NCBI GenBank assembly: GCA_023389195.1 | Contig: JAEWET010000023.1 | Span: forward strand, 31,098 to 95,097 | Source: Aliihoeflea sp023389195 | GTDB lineage: Bacteria > Pseudomonadota > Alphaproteobacteria > Rhizobiales > Rhizobiaceae | Direction: 5' to 3' | DNA: 64,000 nt | In this document: positions 16,272-24,054 of the stretch, in pieces | How the letters are laid out: every line of letters begins with the position of its first letter | Position numbering within the stretch: position 1 is the first letter of the stretch | The notes under the pieces: generated by a model | What the model was told of the DNA's origin: nothing | Databases searched by the model: none | Seen by the model: only the letters and a program-made list of their open reading frames with translations | Program-made: the position numbers and the translations under genes

Positions 16272-17200
16272 GGCTGAGCGAGCGCCAGCAATTCGTCGAC
16301 GATGCCGAGATAGACGCGCTCGACCGGGCGCAGCTCGACATTGGGATTGGTGACCATATAGACGTCGGCGCCGATCATGCCCTCCAGCGTCGGCAGGGCG
16401 TGGATCGTGCCGGCGGCGACGTCCTGCTCGACGGCGGCGACCGGCAGGACGCCGATGCCGAGGCCCGACATGATCATGCGGCGCACTTCCTCGAGGTTCG
16501 AACTGGAGCCGACGACGCGCTGGCCGAGGCCGGAGCCGCTGCGCAGCATCGCCATCGGCTCGAAGCCGCCGCCATCGGTAGCGCAGGTGAAGGCGACGAA
16601 GGGTTCCTGCTGAAGCGAAGCGACCGAGACGTCGCCGGCGCCGAAGAGCGGGTGCTCGCGACCGCAGAAGATGGCGAATTCCTCGCGGCACAGGAGCCGA
16701 CAATCGAGCCCGACGACCGGTTTCATCAACAGGCAAACGCCGATCGGCAGCACTTCCTGCGCCACCTGACGGACGATGTCGCTGCTGTTGGCGACGTCGA
16801 TGCGCCACGTCACCGAGGGGTGCCGCTCATGGGCGAGACGGATGGATTCGTCAACGAGAGCCGACTGCAGATGGCTGACGATCGAAAGCCGCAAGAGGCC
16901 GATCGTGACGTCCTCGTCGGCCGCGATCTGGTCGCTCAGCCGCGTGACGCTCTGGAAGATTTCGGCGCAATGCTTGGCGACGAGTTCGCCATTCGTGGTC
17001 AAGAGGAAATTGCGGCTGTTGCGCTCGACGAGCTGGACGCCCAGGGTTTCCTCCAGCCGCTGCAGCGATTGGGAGACGGATGGCTGGCGAAGGGCGAGGC
17101 GCTGCGCGGCCCGCGTGATGCTCTTTTCCTCGGCGATGACGTGAAACGTCCGCAGAAGGTTCCAGTTCATGCTGGCGACCAGCGTGGGGAGTTCGTTCAT
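16268..17200 (-). CDS. LysR-family transcriptional regulator
   Basis: 310 aa regulator. An N-terminal helix-turn-helix (ITRAAQRLALRQPSVSQSLQ) is followed by an effector domain of the LysR type. The ATG at 17200 has GGAGG six bases upstream, which supports the ten-residue extension before MNWNLLRTF. It is convergent with the ornithine cyclodeaminase-like gene, and the two stops overlap. Control of the neighbouring TRAP/amidase locus is likely but not proven, as it is not divergent from a target promoter. Confidence 0.88.
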   Translation of the reverse strand: MNELPTLVASMNWNLLRTFHVIAEEKSITRAAQRLALRQPSVSQSLQRLEETLGVQLVERNSRNFLLTTNGELVAKHCAEIFQSVTRLSDQIAADEDVTIGLLRLSIVSHLQSALVDESIRLAHERHPSVTWRIDVANSSDIVRQVAQEVLPIGVCLLMKPVVGLDCRLLCREEFAIFCGREHPLFGAGDVSVASLQQEPFVAFTCATDGGGFEPMAMLRSGSGLGQRVVGSSSNLEEVRRMIMSGLGIGVLPVAAVEQDVAAGTIHALPTLEGMIGADVYMVTNPNVELRPVERVYLGIVDELLALAQP

Positions 17201-17269
17201 GCCTGCCTCCGGAATGGAGGCCCATTAGCATGAATACCGCCGTATGCGACAGCAAGGTGCACGAAACGG

Positions 17270-17308
17270 GAAAGCCACCAGGCGGTGCTCGACGGCCGGG
17301 TGGCTTTC
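17270..17308 (-). terminator. Hairpin downstream of the min operon
   Basis: A perfect 10-base stem, GAAAGCCACC (17270-17279) with GGTGGCTTTC (17299-17308), and a 19-base loop lie 22 bases after the stop of the small ORF that ends the min operon. Only short T-runs follow (TTTCCCGTTTCG), so it is a moderate terminator candidate. Confidence 0.6.
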
Positions 17309-17329
17309 GGATTGCGATGGACCTGGAAT

Positions 17330-17536
17330 TCAGGCCCTGAGGCTTGAGCCGGCCGATCCCGTCTGCGGCCGACCGCCGGTCATCGGCGGCGCGCCGGCTG
17401 CGATTTCGCACAGCTCGACGTGCCGCGTGAGGGCTTCGGTGGAGAGCATGGCGCTGACCGTGGTGATGTCGCGCTTCGTATGCGGCGGCATCTGTTGCAG
17501 CGTCTTCAGCCGTTCGAGGAGTTGCAGTCGGGTCAT
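17330..17536 (-). CDS. Small hypothetical protein downstream of minE
   Basis: 68 aa, no recognised domain. The N-terminal half is helical and charged (MTRLQLLERLKTLQQMPPHT), while the C-terminal part is Gly/Pro/Ser-rich. An AGGAGA site precedes the ATG at a good distance, and the ORF lies 45 bases after minE on the same strand and before the hairpin terminator. This supports translation as a fourth gene of the min operon. There is no evidence for a role in division beyond the location. Confidence 0.55.
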   Translation of the reverse strand: MTRLQLLERLKTLQQMPPHTKRDITTVSAMLSTEALTRHVELCEIAAGAPPMTGGRPQTGSAGSSLRA

Positions 17537-17581
17537 GCTTTCTCTCCTGTTCTTCGAGACGTGGTACTCGGTCGACGGCCG

Positions 17582-17854
17582 TCAGGCCGCCTTCTTTTTC
17601 TTTTTCACCGCATCGAACGGGATCTCGACATCGACGGCTAGGGTCGACATCTGCAGACCGCGTTCCATGGTGACGTTCACCTTGTCGCCGTCGATCTGCA
17701 TGTGCTTGGCGATGACGGCGAGGATTTCGTCGCGGAGCACGGTGACGAGTTCCGAATCGCCAGCCGATGCGCGTTCATGGGCAAGCAGGACCTGCAGCCG
17801 CTCGCGGGCGGCGGGTGCGGAAGTGGGCTTGGAAAAGAAACGGAAAATGCTCAT
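17582..17854 (-). CDS. minE: Cell division topological specificity factor MinE
   Basis: 90 aa MinE. The N-terminal MSIFRFFSKPTSAPAARERLQVLLAHER is the membrane-binding and MinD-contact region. The rest forms the topological specificity domain, ending in a lysine-rich tail (KKKKKAA). It stimulates MinD ATP hydrolysis so that MinCD oscillates and the Z-ring forms at midcell. Its ATG overlaps the minD stop by 4 bases. Confidence 0.95.
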   Translation of the reverse strand: MSIFRFFSKPTSAPAARERLQVLLAHERASAGDSELVTVLRDEILAVIAKHMQIDGDKVNVTMERGLQMSTLAVDVEIPFDAVKKKKKAA

Positions 17855-18666
17855 GCCGCCTTCCTTCCGAAGAACTTGCCGAAGAAGCCGCGCTTTTCGC
17901 CCGGAACGGTGACGGGGATCGTTTCGCCGTTCAGCCGGCGCGCGGCATCGAAATAGGCGAGAGCCGGGGCGCTGCGATCGTCCGAGAGGGTGACCGGCGC
18001 GCCGACATTCGATGCGCGCAAGACGTCCATGCTCTCGGGGATGATGCCGAGCAGCGGGATGGACAGGATTTCGAGCACGTCGTCGACCTTGAGCATGTCG
18101 CCGCGCTCGGCGCGTGCCGGGTCGTAGCGGGTCAGAAGCAGGTGCTTTTCCATCTGCTCGCCGCGCTCGGCCTTGACCGTCTTGGAATCGAGCAGGCCGA
18201 TGATGCGGTCCGAATCGCGCACCGACGACACTTCGGGATTAGTGACGACGATGGCGATGTCGGCATGGCGCATGGCGAGGGTCGCGCCGCGCTCGATGCC
18301 GGCCGGGCTGTCGCAGATGACCCAATCAAAATTCTTGCGCAACGCGGTGATGACCTTCTCGACGCCCTCGGGCGTCAGATTGTCCTTGTCGCGCGTCTGC
18401 GAGGCGGGAAGCAGATAGAGCGTCTGCAGCCGCTTGTCGCGGATCAGCGCCTGCGTCAGCTTCGCGTCGCCCTGGATGACGTTGACCAGATCGTAGACGA
18501 CGCGCCGCTCGGCACCCATCACGAGATCGAGATTGCGCAGGCCGACGTCGAAATCGACGACCACCACCTTGGCGCCGCCCTGCGCCAGCGCCGCGCCGAG
18601 AGCTGCGGTCGACGTGGTCTTGCCGACGCCTCCCTTGCCCGATGTCACCACGATTACCTTGCCCAT
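17851..18666 (-). CDS. minD: Septum site-determining ATPase MinD
   Basis: 271 aa membrane-associated ATPase. It has the deviant Walker A motif KGGVGKTT (about residues 10-17), the switch regions VVVDFDVGLRNLD and VICDSPAGIE, and a C-terminal amphipathic membrane-targeting helix (RGFFGKFFGRKAA). ATG at 18666 gives the family start MGKVIVVTSGKGGVG; the longer frame adds 20 residues not found in MinD. It recruits MinC to the membrane to inhibit FtsZ assembly near the poles. Confidence 0.96.
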   Translation of the reverse strand: MGKVIVVTSGKGGVGKTTSTAALGAALAQGGAKVVVVDFDVGLRNLDLVMGAERRVVYDLVNVIQGDAKLTQALIRDKRLQTLYLLPASQTRDKDNLTPEGVEKVITALRKNFDWVICDSPAGIERGATLAMRHADIAIVVTNPEVSSVRDSDRIIGLLDSKTVKAERGEQMEKHLLLTRYDPARAERGDMLKVDDVLEILSIPLLGIIPESMDVLRASNVGAPVTLSDDRSAPALAYFDAARRLNGETIPVTVPGEKRGFFGKFFGRKAA

Positions 18667-18688
18667 TGACCTCTCCTGTTCCATGGCC

Positions 18689-19432
18689 TCAGCCCAGTGT
18701 TCCCGCCACGATCTTGTCCCCTTCAAGCCAGATCTGCACGGCTCGTCCGCGCAGGCCCGGCTCCATGTCTTCCGCCGTCTTGTAGAAACCGTCGATGGCG
18801 ATCAGCTCGGCTTCGAGCTTGCGGCAGAAGATGCGCGCCGTCGCGTTGCCCATCGTCCCGGCCATCGCCCGGCCGCGCAGTGTGCCGTAGACGTGGATCG
18901 ATCCGCCGGCGACGATCTCCGCGCCCGATGCGACCGAGCCGACGATCGTCACGTCGCCTTCCGGAAAGATGACCGACTGGCCCGAGCGCACCGGCTGGGT
19001 GACCATCAGCGACGGGGCCCCCCTGACCTCATGCGCAGTCTGATCGATTGCCGGCGCGTCTGCTTCGTCCTCGGCCGGCGTCTCGTCGGCCTGTGCCGCC
19101 GGCGCCTCGATATCGGCGGCCGCACGTCCATCGGTAAGAGCGGGCGGCAGGCCCGAATCAAGCCAAGACGGGCGAGCGCCCTCGATGCCCATGATCCGCA
19201 CATTGCGTGTCGCCAGCATCTCGACCATTTCGCGCAGTTGCGCGCGGTCGATGGCAAGGCCGTTGACGTCGAGGACGATGGGGCGGCGAAGGAAGAAACC
19301 CGCCGAGCGCGCGGCCAGATCGTCGAGACGAACCACCCAATCCTCGAAGGGAAGTTCGGGGGTCAGTACCAGCGCAAGAAAGGAGCGACCCTTGAGGCGG
19401 ATCGGCCGGGCTTGGGTTAACACGTTGGTCAT
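18689..19432 (-). CDS. minC: Septum site-determining protein MinC
   Basis: 247 aa FtsZ-assembly inhibitor and first gene of the min operon. The N-terminal domain (KGRSFLALVLTPEL) is followed by an Ala/Asp/Glu-rich linker. The C-terminal beta-helical domain has the repeated glycine pattern FPEGDVTIVGSVASGAEIVA, GSIHVYGTLRG that dimerises and binds MinD. A CtrA-like box lies 41-55 bases upstream. The minD start follows after 22 bases. Confidence 0.95.
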   Translation of the reverse strand: MTNVLTQARPIRLKGRSFLALVLTPELPFEDWVVRLDDLAARSAGFFLRRPIVLDVNGLAIDRAQLREMVEMLATRNVRIMGIEGARPSWLDSGLPPALTDGRAAADIEAPAAQADETPAEDEADAPAIDQTAHEVRGAPSLMVTQPVRSGQSVIFPEGDVTIVGSVASGAEIVAGGSIHVYGTLRGRAMAGTMGNATARIFCRKLEAELIAIDGFYKTAEDMEPGLRGRAVQIWLEGDKIVAGTLG

Positions 19433-19472
19433 CTTGGTTAATTTTCGGTTGTTTCGGTGTAGGCAAGAATGG

Positions 19473-19487
19473 TTAACAACTGGTTAA
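19473..19487. promoter_or_regulatory. CtrA-like box upstream of minC
   Basis: TTAACAACTGGTTAA is an exact TTAA-N7-TTAA, the consensus for the alphaproteobacterial cell-cycle regulator CtrA. It lies 41-55 bases upstream of the minC start in a 205-base gap. Control of min genes by CtrA is reported in Sinorhizobium meliloti, so the site is plausible; binding here is inferred. Confidence 0.6.
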
Positions 19488-19637
19488 TTTCATGGCCGCG
19501 CGGGGCGCGGACCTCAGTGTTCCAGACCATTCTTCGCTTCGAAGCTGGTGCGAGGCATGCGTGCCAGAGCGCGGTGCCGCAAGCGCGTCCACGCGCCGAA
19601 CCGGGGCTGTTCGGTCGAACCAATTTGGGCGTGAACG

Positions 19638-21098
19638 TCAGGAAGCGACGACGGCCAGTTCGCCCTGTGCGTGAACCATGGATCGGCGACGCGCGAAAAC
19701 GGCGCCGATGCCGATGATGACCGGGCCAGCAAGATCCGTCTGCCGCATCGTCGTCGCCAGGTCTTCGAGGCTCGTCAGGCGCAGGGTTTGTTCCGGCCGG
19801 GAGACGCAGGTGGCGATTGCGACGGGCGTCGAGAGCGGCAGTCCCCCGTCCATCAGGCGCGAGGCGATCTCGCCAGCCGTGCGGCCGCCCATGTAGAAGA
19901 TGGTGGTCGCGGCTGGGTCGGCGACCGCCTTCCAGTCGATGTCCTTGGGGAGCGCATCGCTGCGCGAATGCCCGGTGACGAAGCGCACCGAGCGCGCGCA
20001 GTCGCGATGCGTGAGCGAGACGCCGAGGGCCGACGCCATTGCGAGCGCCGATGTGATGCCCGGCACGATGTCGACGCGAATTCCTTCCGCGTCCAGCCGT
20101 TCGATCTCCTCGCCGGCGCGGCCGAAGATCATCGGGTCGCCCGATTTCAGCCGCACCACATGCTTGCCTGCCTTCGCCAGCTTCACCATCAGATCGTTGA
20201 TGTCCTCCTGGCGGCAGCTTTCGCGCCCGCCGCGCTTGCCGACCAGCATGCGCTTCGCCTCGCGCCGCGCGAGCTTCAGAACGTCGTCGGAGACGAGGTC
20301 GTCGAACAGGATCACATCTGCCGCCTGAAGCGTGCGCACGGCCTTGAGGGTCAGGAGTTCGGCATCGCCGGGGCCGGCGCCGACGAGCGTCACGCGGCCG
20401 GTCGCATTCGTGCCTCTCGCGACGCGATCGATGCTGGATGCGAGTTCATGAGCGTCGCTCGATGTCGGGTCAGGGCCGAAGGCGCGGTCGACGAAGCGCT
20501 CCCAAAAACGGCGCCGTTCGGCGCCTGGCCCAAGCTTTGTCATCACGGTTTGGCGCATGCCGTCGGCAAGGGCCGCCCATGCACCGAGCGAGGCCGGAAG
20601 CAGCGTCTCGATGCGGCGACGGACGGCTTGCCCGAGGATCGGCGCTGCGCCCGCGGTGGAAATGCCGACGACGACGGGTGAGCGGTTGACGATGGTGCCG
20701 AACTGGAACTGGCAGAATTCGGGCTGGTCGATGACGTTGGCCGGCACGCCGGCTGCCCGCGCGGCCCAGACGAATGCCTGCGCTTCGCTTGGATGCGCAG
20801 TGTCGAGGACGGCGAGTGCTGCACCTTGCATCACGTCCACCGACCAGTGTCGGTCGTGATGCAGGATCGACCCATGTGCGATCAGGTCGCGGCAGAGATC
20901 GGAGAGCTCTTCCGCCGGTGCAAAGAGATGGACGCTTGCGCCGGCTGCGGCCAGAAGCTCGGCCTTCCATGCGGCGGCTTCCGACCCGCCGGCGACGAGT
21001 GCGCGCTTACCGTGCAGCGACAGGAAGACCGGCAGGACGGACAGCGCTCCGATCCGTGCGGGCTTGCGTTCACTCGGCTGCCTGGAGACGTCCTGCAT
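19638..21098 (-). CDS. cysG: Siroheme synthase CysG (methyltransferase/dehydrogenase/ferrochelatase)
   Basis: 486 aa multifunctional enzyme making siroheme, the cofactor of NirB. The N-terminal part is the Met8-like dehydrogenase/ferrochelatase (LSLHGKRALVAGGSEAAAWK, with GVPANVIDQPEFCQF). The C-terminal part is the uroporphyrinogen-III methyltransferase (GRVTLVGAGPGDAELLTLKA). ATG at 21098 overlaps the nasA 3' end by 29 bases; the open frame runs further upstream only inside nasA. Its place as the last gene of the nitrate assimilation operon fits cofactor supply for nitrite reductase. Confidence 0.92.
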   Translation of the reverse strand: MQDVSRQPSERKPARIGALSVLPVFLSLHGKRALVAGGSEAAAWKAELLAAAGASVHLFAPAEELSDLCRDLIAHGSILHHDRHWSVDVMQGAALAVLDTAHPSEAQAFVWAARAAGVPANVIDQPEFCQFQFGTIVNRSPVVVGISTAGAAPILGQAVRRRIETLLPASLGAWAALADGMRQTVMTKLGPGAERRRFWERFVDRAFGPDPTSSDAHELASSIDRVARGTNATGRVTLVGAGPGDAELLTLKAVRTLQAADVILFDDLVSDDVLKLARREAKRMLVGKRGGRESCRQEDINDLMVKLAKAGKHVVRLKSGDPMIFGRAGEEIERLDAEGIRVDIVPGITSALAMASALGVSLTHRDCARSVRFVTGHSRSDALPKDIDWKAVADPAATTIFYMGGRTAGEIASRLMDGGLPLSTPVAIATCVSRPEQTLRLTSLEDLATTMRQTDLAGPVIIGIGAVFARRRSMVHAQGELAVVAS

Positions 21099-23724
21099 CG
21101 AGAATTCCCCTGATTTCGGAGCGGCACGAGCCGCAATTCGTTCCCGCCTTGATGGCCTGCCCGATCGCATCGACGCTGGCGCAGCCCGAGGCCGCTGCAT
21201 CGACGATCTGGTAGAAGCCGACATTGAAGCAGGAACAGACGATGCGCCCGACGCTGGGCATCGCGACGGCGGAGCGGCCCGACAAGAGCGCGCGGCGTGC
21301 ATCGGCAGGCAGTGACGTGCCGTCGGCGAAGAGCGCCAGCAGCCAGTCGCGTTGTGGCGAGGCCCCGACGAAAAGCAGGTCGGTGAGGATGCCCGCGGCG
21401 TCGAGCGCGGCGGCCCGATATTGCGCGCTCTTGCGGTCGCGATAATCGGTGATGGCATTGCGCGGGATGGGATCGAGCAGGCGCTGGCAGATGAGGATGC
21501 CCTGATCGGCGGGCTCCGGACCGGTCAGTTCGTAGAGCCAGCCGCCGGCAACAGCACGCCGGCTCCAGTGGACGAAGCCGGTCGGACGGAGGTCACGGCG
21601 CGTGATCAGAAAGCCTGCCCAGCCCATCGCCTCTCGCGTGATGGCGATCGGCACATGCTTGAGTTCGGGCTGGCCTGAAAAGGCGTCCGTCCTGGGGTTC
21701 GATACCGGGCCGGCAGCGGCATTGGCCGCGAAATGGCCGCTCCAGTGCATCGGCAGGAAGGCCTCGCCGGGACGCTGGTCGCGCGTGATCCGGGCGCGGG
21801 CACGCGCGTTGCCGAACGGGCTCTCGAGGCGCACCATGTCGCCGTCGGCGATGCCGGACGCCTGCGCATCTTGCGGGTGGATATCGACCATCGGCTCGGG
21901 CGCATGCGCCATCAGGCGCGGCACCGCGCCGGTGCGGGTCATGGTGTGCCACTGGTCGCGCAGGCGGCCGGTGTTGAGCACCAGCGGATGCGCAGCGGAA
22001 ACAGGCAGTGCCGGGCCTTCCTGCCGCACCGCGATGAAGCGCGCGCGGCCGTCTTGCGTCGGAAAATGTCCGTCGCCAAGCAGGCGTCCGTCGCTCGGCT
22101 TACCGCTGGCGCGCATCGGCCATGTCACAGGCTGCATGGAATCGTAGTTTTCATCCGACATGTCGGCCATGCCGCCGAGATCGAACAGCCGCGCGCCCTC
22201 GTTTTCGAAGGCCGACAGCGCGGCGTGTTCGCGAAAGATCGCAGCCGGCCTTTCATAGGCGAAGGCGTGACGGAGGCCCATGCGCCGCGCAACCTGCGAG
22301 ACGATCCACCAGTCGGGCCGGCTGGCGCCGGGCAACGGTATGAAGCTGCGTTGGCGCGAGATTCGGCGTTCCGAATTGGTGATCGTGCCGTCCTTTTCGC
22401 CCCATGCCGCGGCCGGCAACAGCACGTCGGCAAGCCGTGTCGTGTCGGTGCGCGCAACGTCGGAAACGACGACGAAGTCGCAGGCTTTCAGGCCGGCCCG
22501 CACGCGTGCGGCATCGGGCATCGAGACCACCGGATTGGTGCCCATGATCCAGATCGCCTTGATCTTTCCCGCCGCGACGGCGTCGAACATGTCGACCGCC
22601 TTGAGGCCCTGTCTGGTCGCCATCCGCGCGGCGTTCCAGAACCGCGCGACGTGGTCGACCGCGCCAGCATCTTCGAACGCCATATGGGCGGCGAGCTGGT
22701 TGGCCAGCCCGCCGACCTCGCGCCCGCCCATCGCATTTGGCTGGCCCGTGACCGAGAACGGCCCCGCGCCGGGCTTGCCGATGCGGCCCGTCGCCAGATG
22801 GCAGTTCAGGATCGCATTGACCTTGTCGGTGCCGTGTGCGGACTGGTTGACGCCCTGGCTGTAGACGGTAACCGTGCGTTCGGTCGCCGCGAACAGATCG
22901 AAGAATGTGCGCAGATCGCCTTCATCCACATCGCAGCCGAGGGCGACCTTGGCGATGCTCGATGCATCCGCTTGGGCGAGTGCCAAAGCAGCATCGAAGC
23001 CGTTTGTGTGGGCGGCGATATAGGCGCCGTCGAGCGCATCCGTGCGCGCGAGATGCGCCAGCAAACCGTTGAAGAGCAGCACGTCCGTGCCGGGCTTCAC
23101 CGCCAGATGCAGGTCGGCATCGGCGGCCGTCGCGGTGCGGCGTGGATCGATCACCACGATCTTCGTACCGCGCTCGCGGCGGGCAGCGAGCAGGCGCTGG
23201 AACAGGATCGGGTGGCACCATGCCGTGTTGGAGCCGACCAGAACGACGAGGTCTGCCTCCTCGAAATCCGCATAGATCCCCGGAACGACGTCCTCGCCGA
23301 AAGCGCGGCGATGGCCGGCGACGGATGACGCCATGCAGAGCCGCGAATTGGTGTCGATATTGCCCGAGCCGATGAATCCCTTCATCAGCTTGTTGGCGAC
23401 GTAATAGTCCTCGGTCAGCAACTGGCCGGAGACGTAGAACGCGACGGAATCGGGGCCATGCTTGGCGACGGTGTCGGCAAAGCGCTGCGCGACATGGTCG
23501 AGCGCCGCGTCCCAGCCGACCGGGCGGCCGTTCATCTCCGGCTCCAGAAGCCGGGCATCAAGGCCGAGCGTTTCGCCGAGCGCCGAGCCCTTGGAGCAGA
23601 GCCTGCCGAAATTCGCCGGATGCTCGGGATCACCCCTTACGCTCGCCGTGCCGTCGGGAGCCGTTTCGGCGATCACGCCGCAGCCCACCCCGCAATAGGG
23701 ACAGGTCGTTTTGATCGTCGTCAT
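21070..23724 (-). CDS. nasA: Assimilatory nitrate reductase catalytic subunit
   Basis: 884 aa cytoplasmic molybdoenzyme of the Mo-bisMGD family that reduces nitrate to nitrite. The N-terminal [4Fe-4S] cysteines are C8, C11, C15 and C43 (CPYCGVGC...LCSKG). The C-terminus carries an extra BFD-like [2Fe-2S] domain with CSC and CGSC cysteine pairs (IVCSCFNVG, AGTNCGSCRSE), as in NasA-type enzymes that take electrons from NADH or a partner. The start overlaps the nirD stop by 4 bases. No Tat signal is present, as expected for an assimilatory enzyme. Confidence 0.95.
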   Translation of the reverse strand: MTTIKTTCPYCGVGCGVIAETAPDGTASVRGDPEHPANFGRLCSKGSALGETLGLDARLLEPEMNGRPVGWDAALDHVAQRFADTVAKHGPDSVAFYVSGQLLTEDYYVANKLMKGFIGSGNIDTNSRLCMASSVAGHRRAFGEDVVPGIYADFEEADLVVLVGSNTAWCHPILFQRLLAARRERGTKIVVIDPRRTATAADADLHLAVKPGTDVLLFNGLLAHLARTDALDGAYIAAHTNGFDAALALAQADASSIAKVALGCDVDEGDLRTFFDLFAATERTVTVYSQGVNQSAHGTDKVNAILNCHLATGRIGKPGAGPFSVTGQPNAMGGREVGGLANQLAAHMAFEDAGAVDHVARFWNAARMATRQGLKAVDMFDAVAAGKIKAIWIMGTNPVVSMPDAARVRAGLKACDFVVVSDVARTDTTRLADVLLPAAAWGEKDGTITNSERRISRQRSFIPLPGASRPDWWIVSQVARRMGLRHAFAYERPAAIFREHAALSAFENEGARLFDLGGMADMSDENYDSMQPVTWPMRASGKPSDGRLLGDGHFPTQDGRARFIAVRQEGPALPVSAAHPLVLNTGRLRDQWHTMTRTGAVPRLMAHAPEPMVDIHPQDAQASGIADGDMVRLESPFGNARARARITRDQRPGEAFLPMHWSGHFAANAAAGPVSNPRTDAFSGQPELKHVPIAITREAMGWAGFLITRRDLRPTGFVHWSRRAVAGGWLYELTGPEPADQGILICQRLLDPIPRNAITDYRDRKSAQYRAAALDAAGILTDLLFVGASPQRDWLLALFADGTSLPADARRALLSGRSAVAMPSVGRIVCSCFNVGFYQIVDAAASGCASVDAIGQAIKAGTNCGSCRSEIRGILDAGRLQAAE

Positions 23725-24053
23725 TCGGCGGCCTGGAGCTGCGTGTCGAGCGCGATCAGAAGGGCACCGTTTTCGACCCGAACGGGGATCGTGCGGACCG
23801 AACCCTCATCCGCACCGAGCGCCTTGCCGGTTTCGAGCGAGATGACCCAATTGTGCAGCGGACAGGTTACCGCCGCGCCATGCACGATGCCCTGGCTCAA
23901 CGGCCCGCCCTTGTGCGGGCATTGGTCGTCGATGGCATAGAATTGGTCGTCCGCAGTGCGGAAGACAGCGATCTTGCCCTGCGGCGTCGCCACGCAGCGC
24001 GCTCCACGGCGGGGAATGTCGTCGATCGAGCCGATTGTCGTCCAGATCATCAT
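23721..24053 (-). CDS. nirD: Nitrite reductase [NAD(P)H] small subunit NirD
   Basis: 110 aa Rieske-fold partner of NirB. Both Rieske ligand pairs are present, C-P-H (DQCPHKGGPL) and C-P-L-H (VTCPLHNWVIS), so a [2Fe-2S] cluster could form; E. coli NirD is reported to lack these ligands. Tandem ATGs at 24053 and 24050 are both possible starts, and the first is used here. It begins right at the nirB stop and overlaps nasA by 4 bases. Confidence 0.93.
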   Translation of the reverse strand: MMIWTTIGSIDDIPRRGARCVATPQGKIAVFRTADDQFYAIDDQCPHKGGPLSQGIVHGAAVTCPLHNWVISLETGKALGADEGSVRTIPVRVENGALLIALDTQLQAAE

Positions 24054-24054
24054 G

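Noticed and set aside
17236..17912. Plus-strand open frames over minE and the small ORF
   Set aside because: They are antisense to minE and lack ribosome sites or domains.
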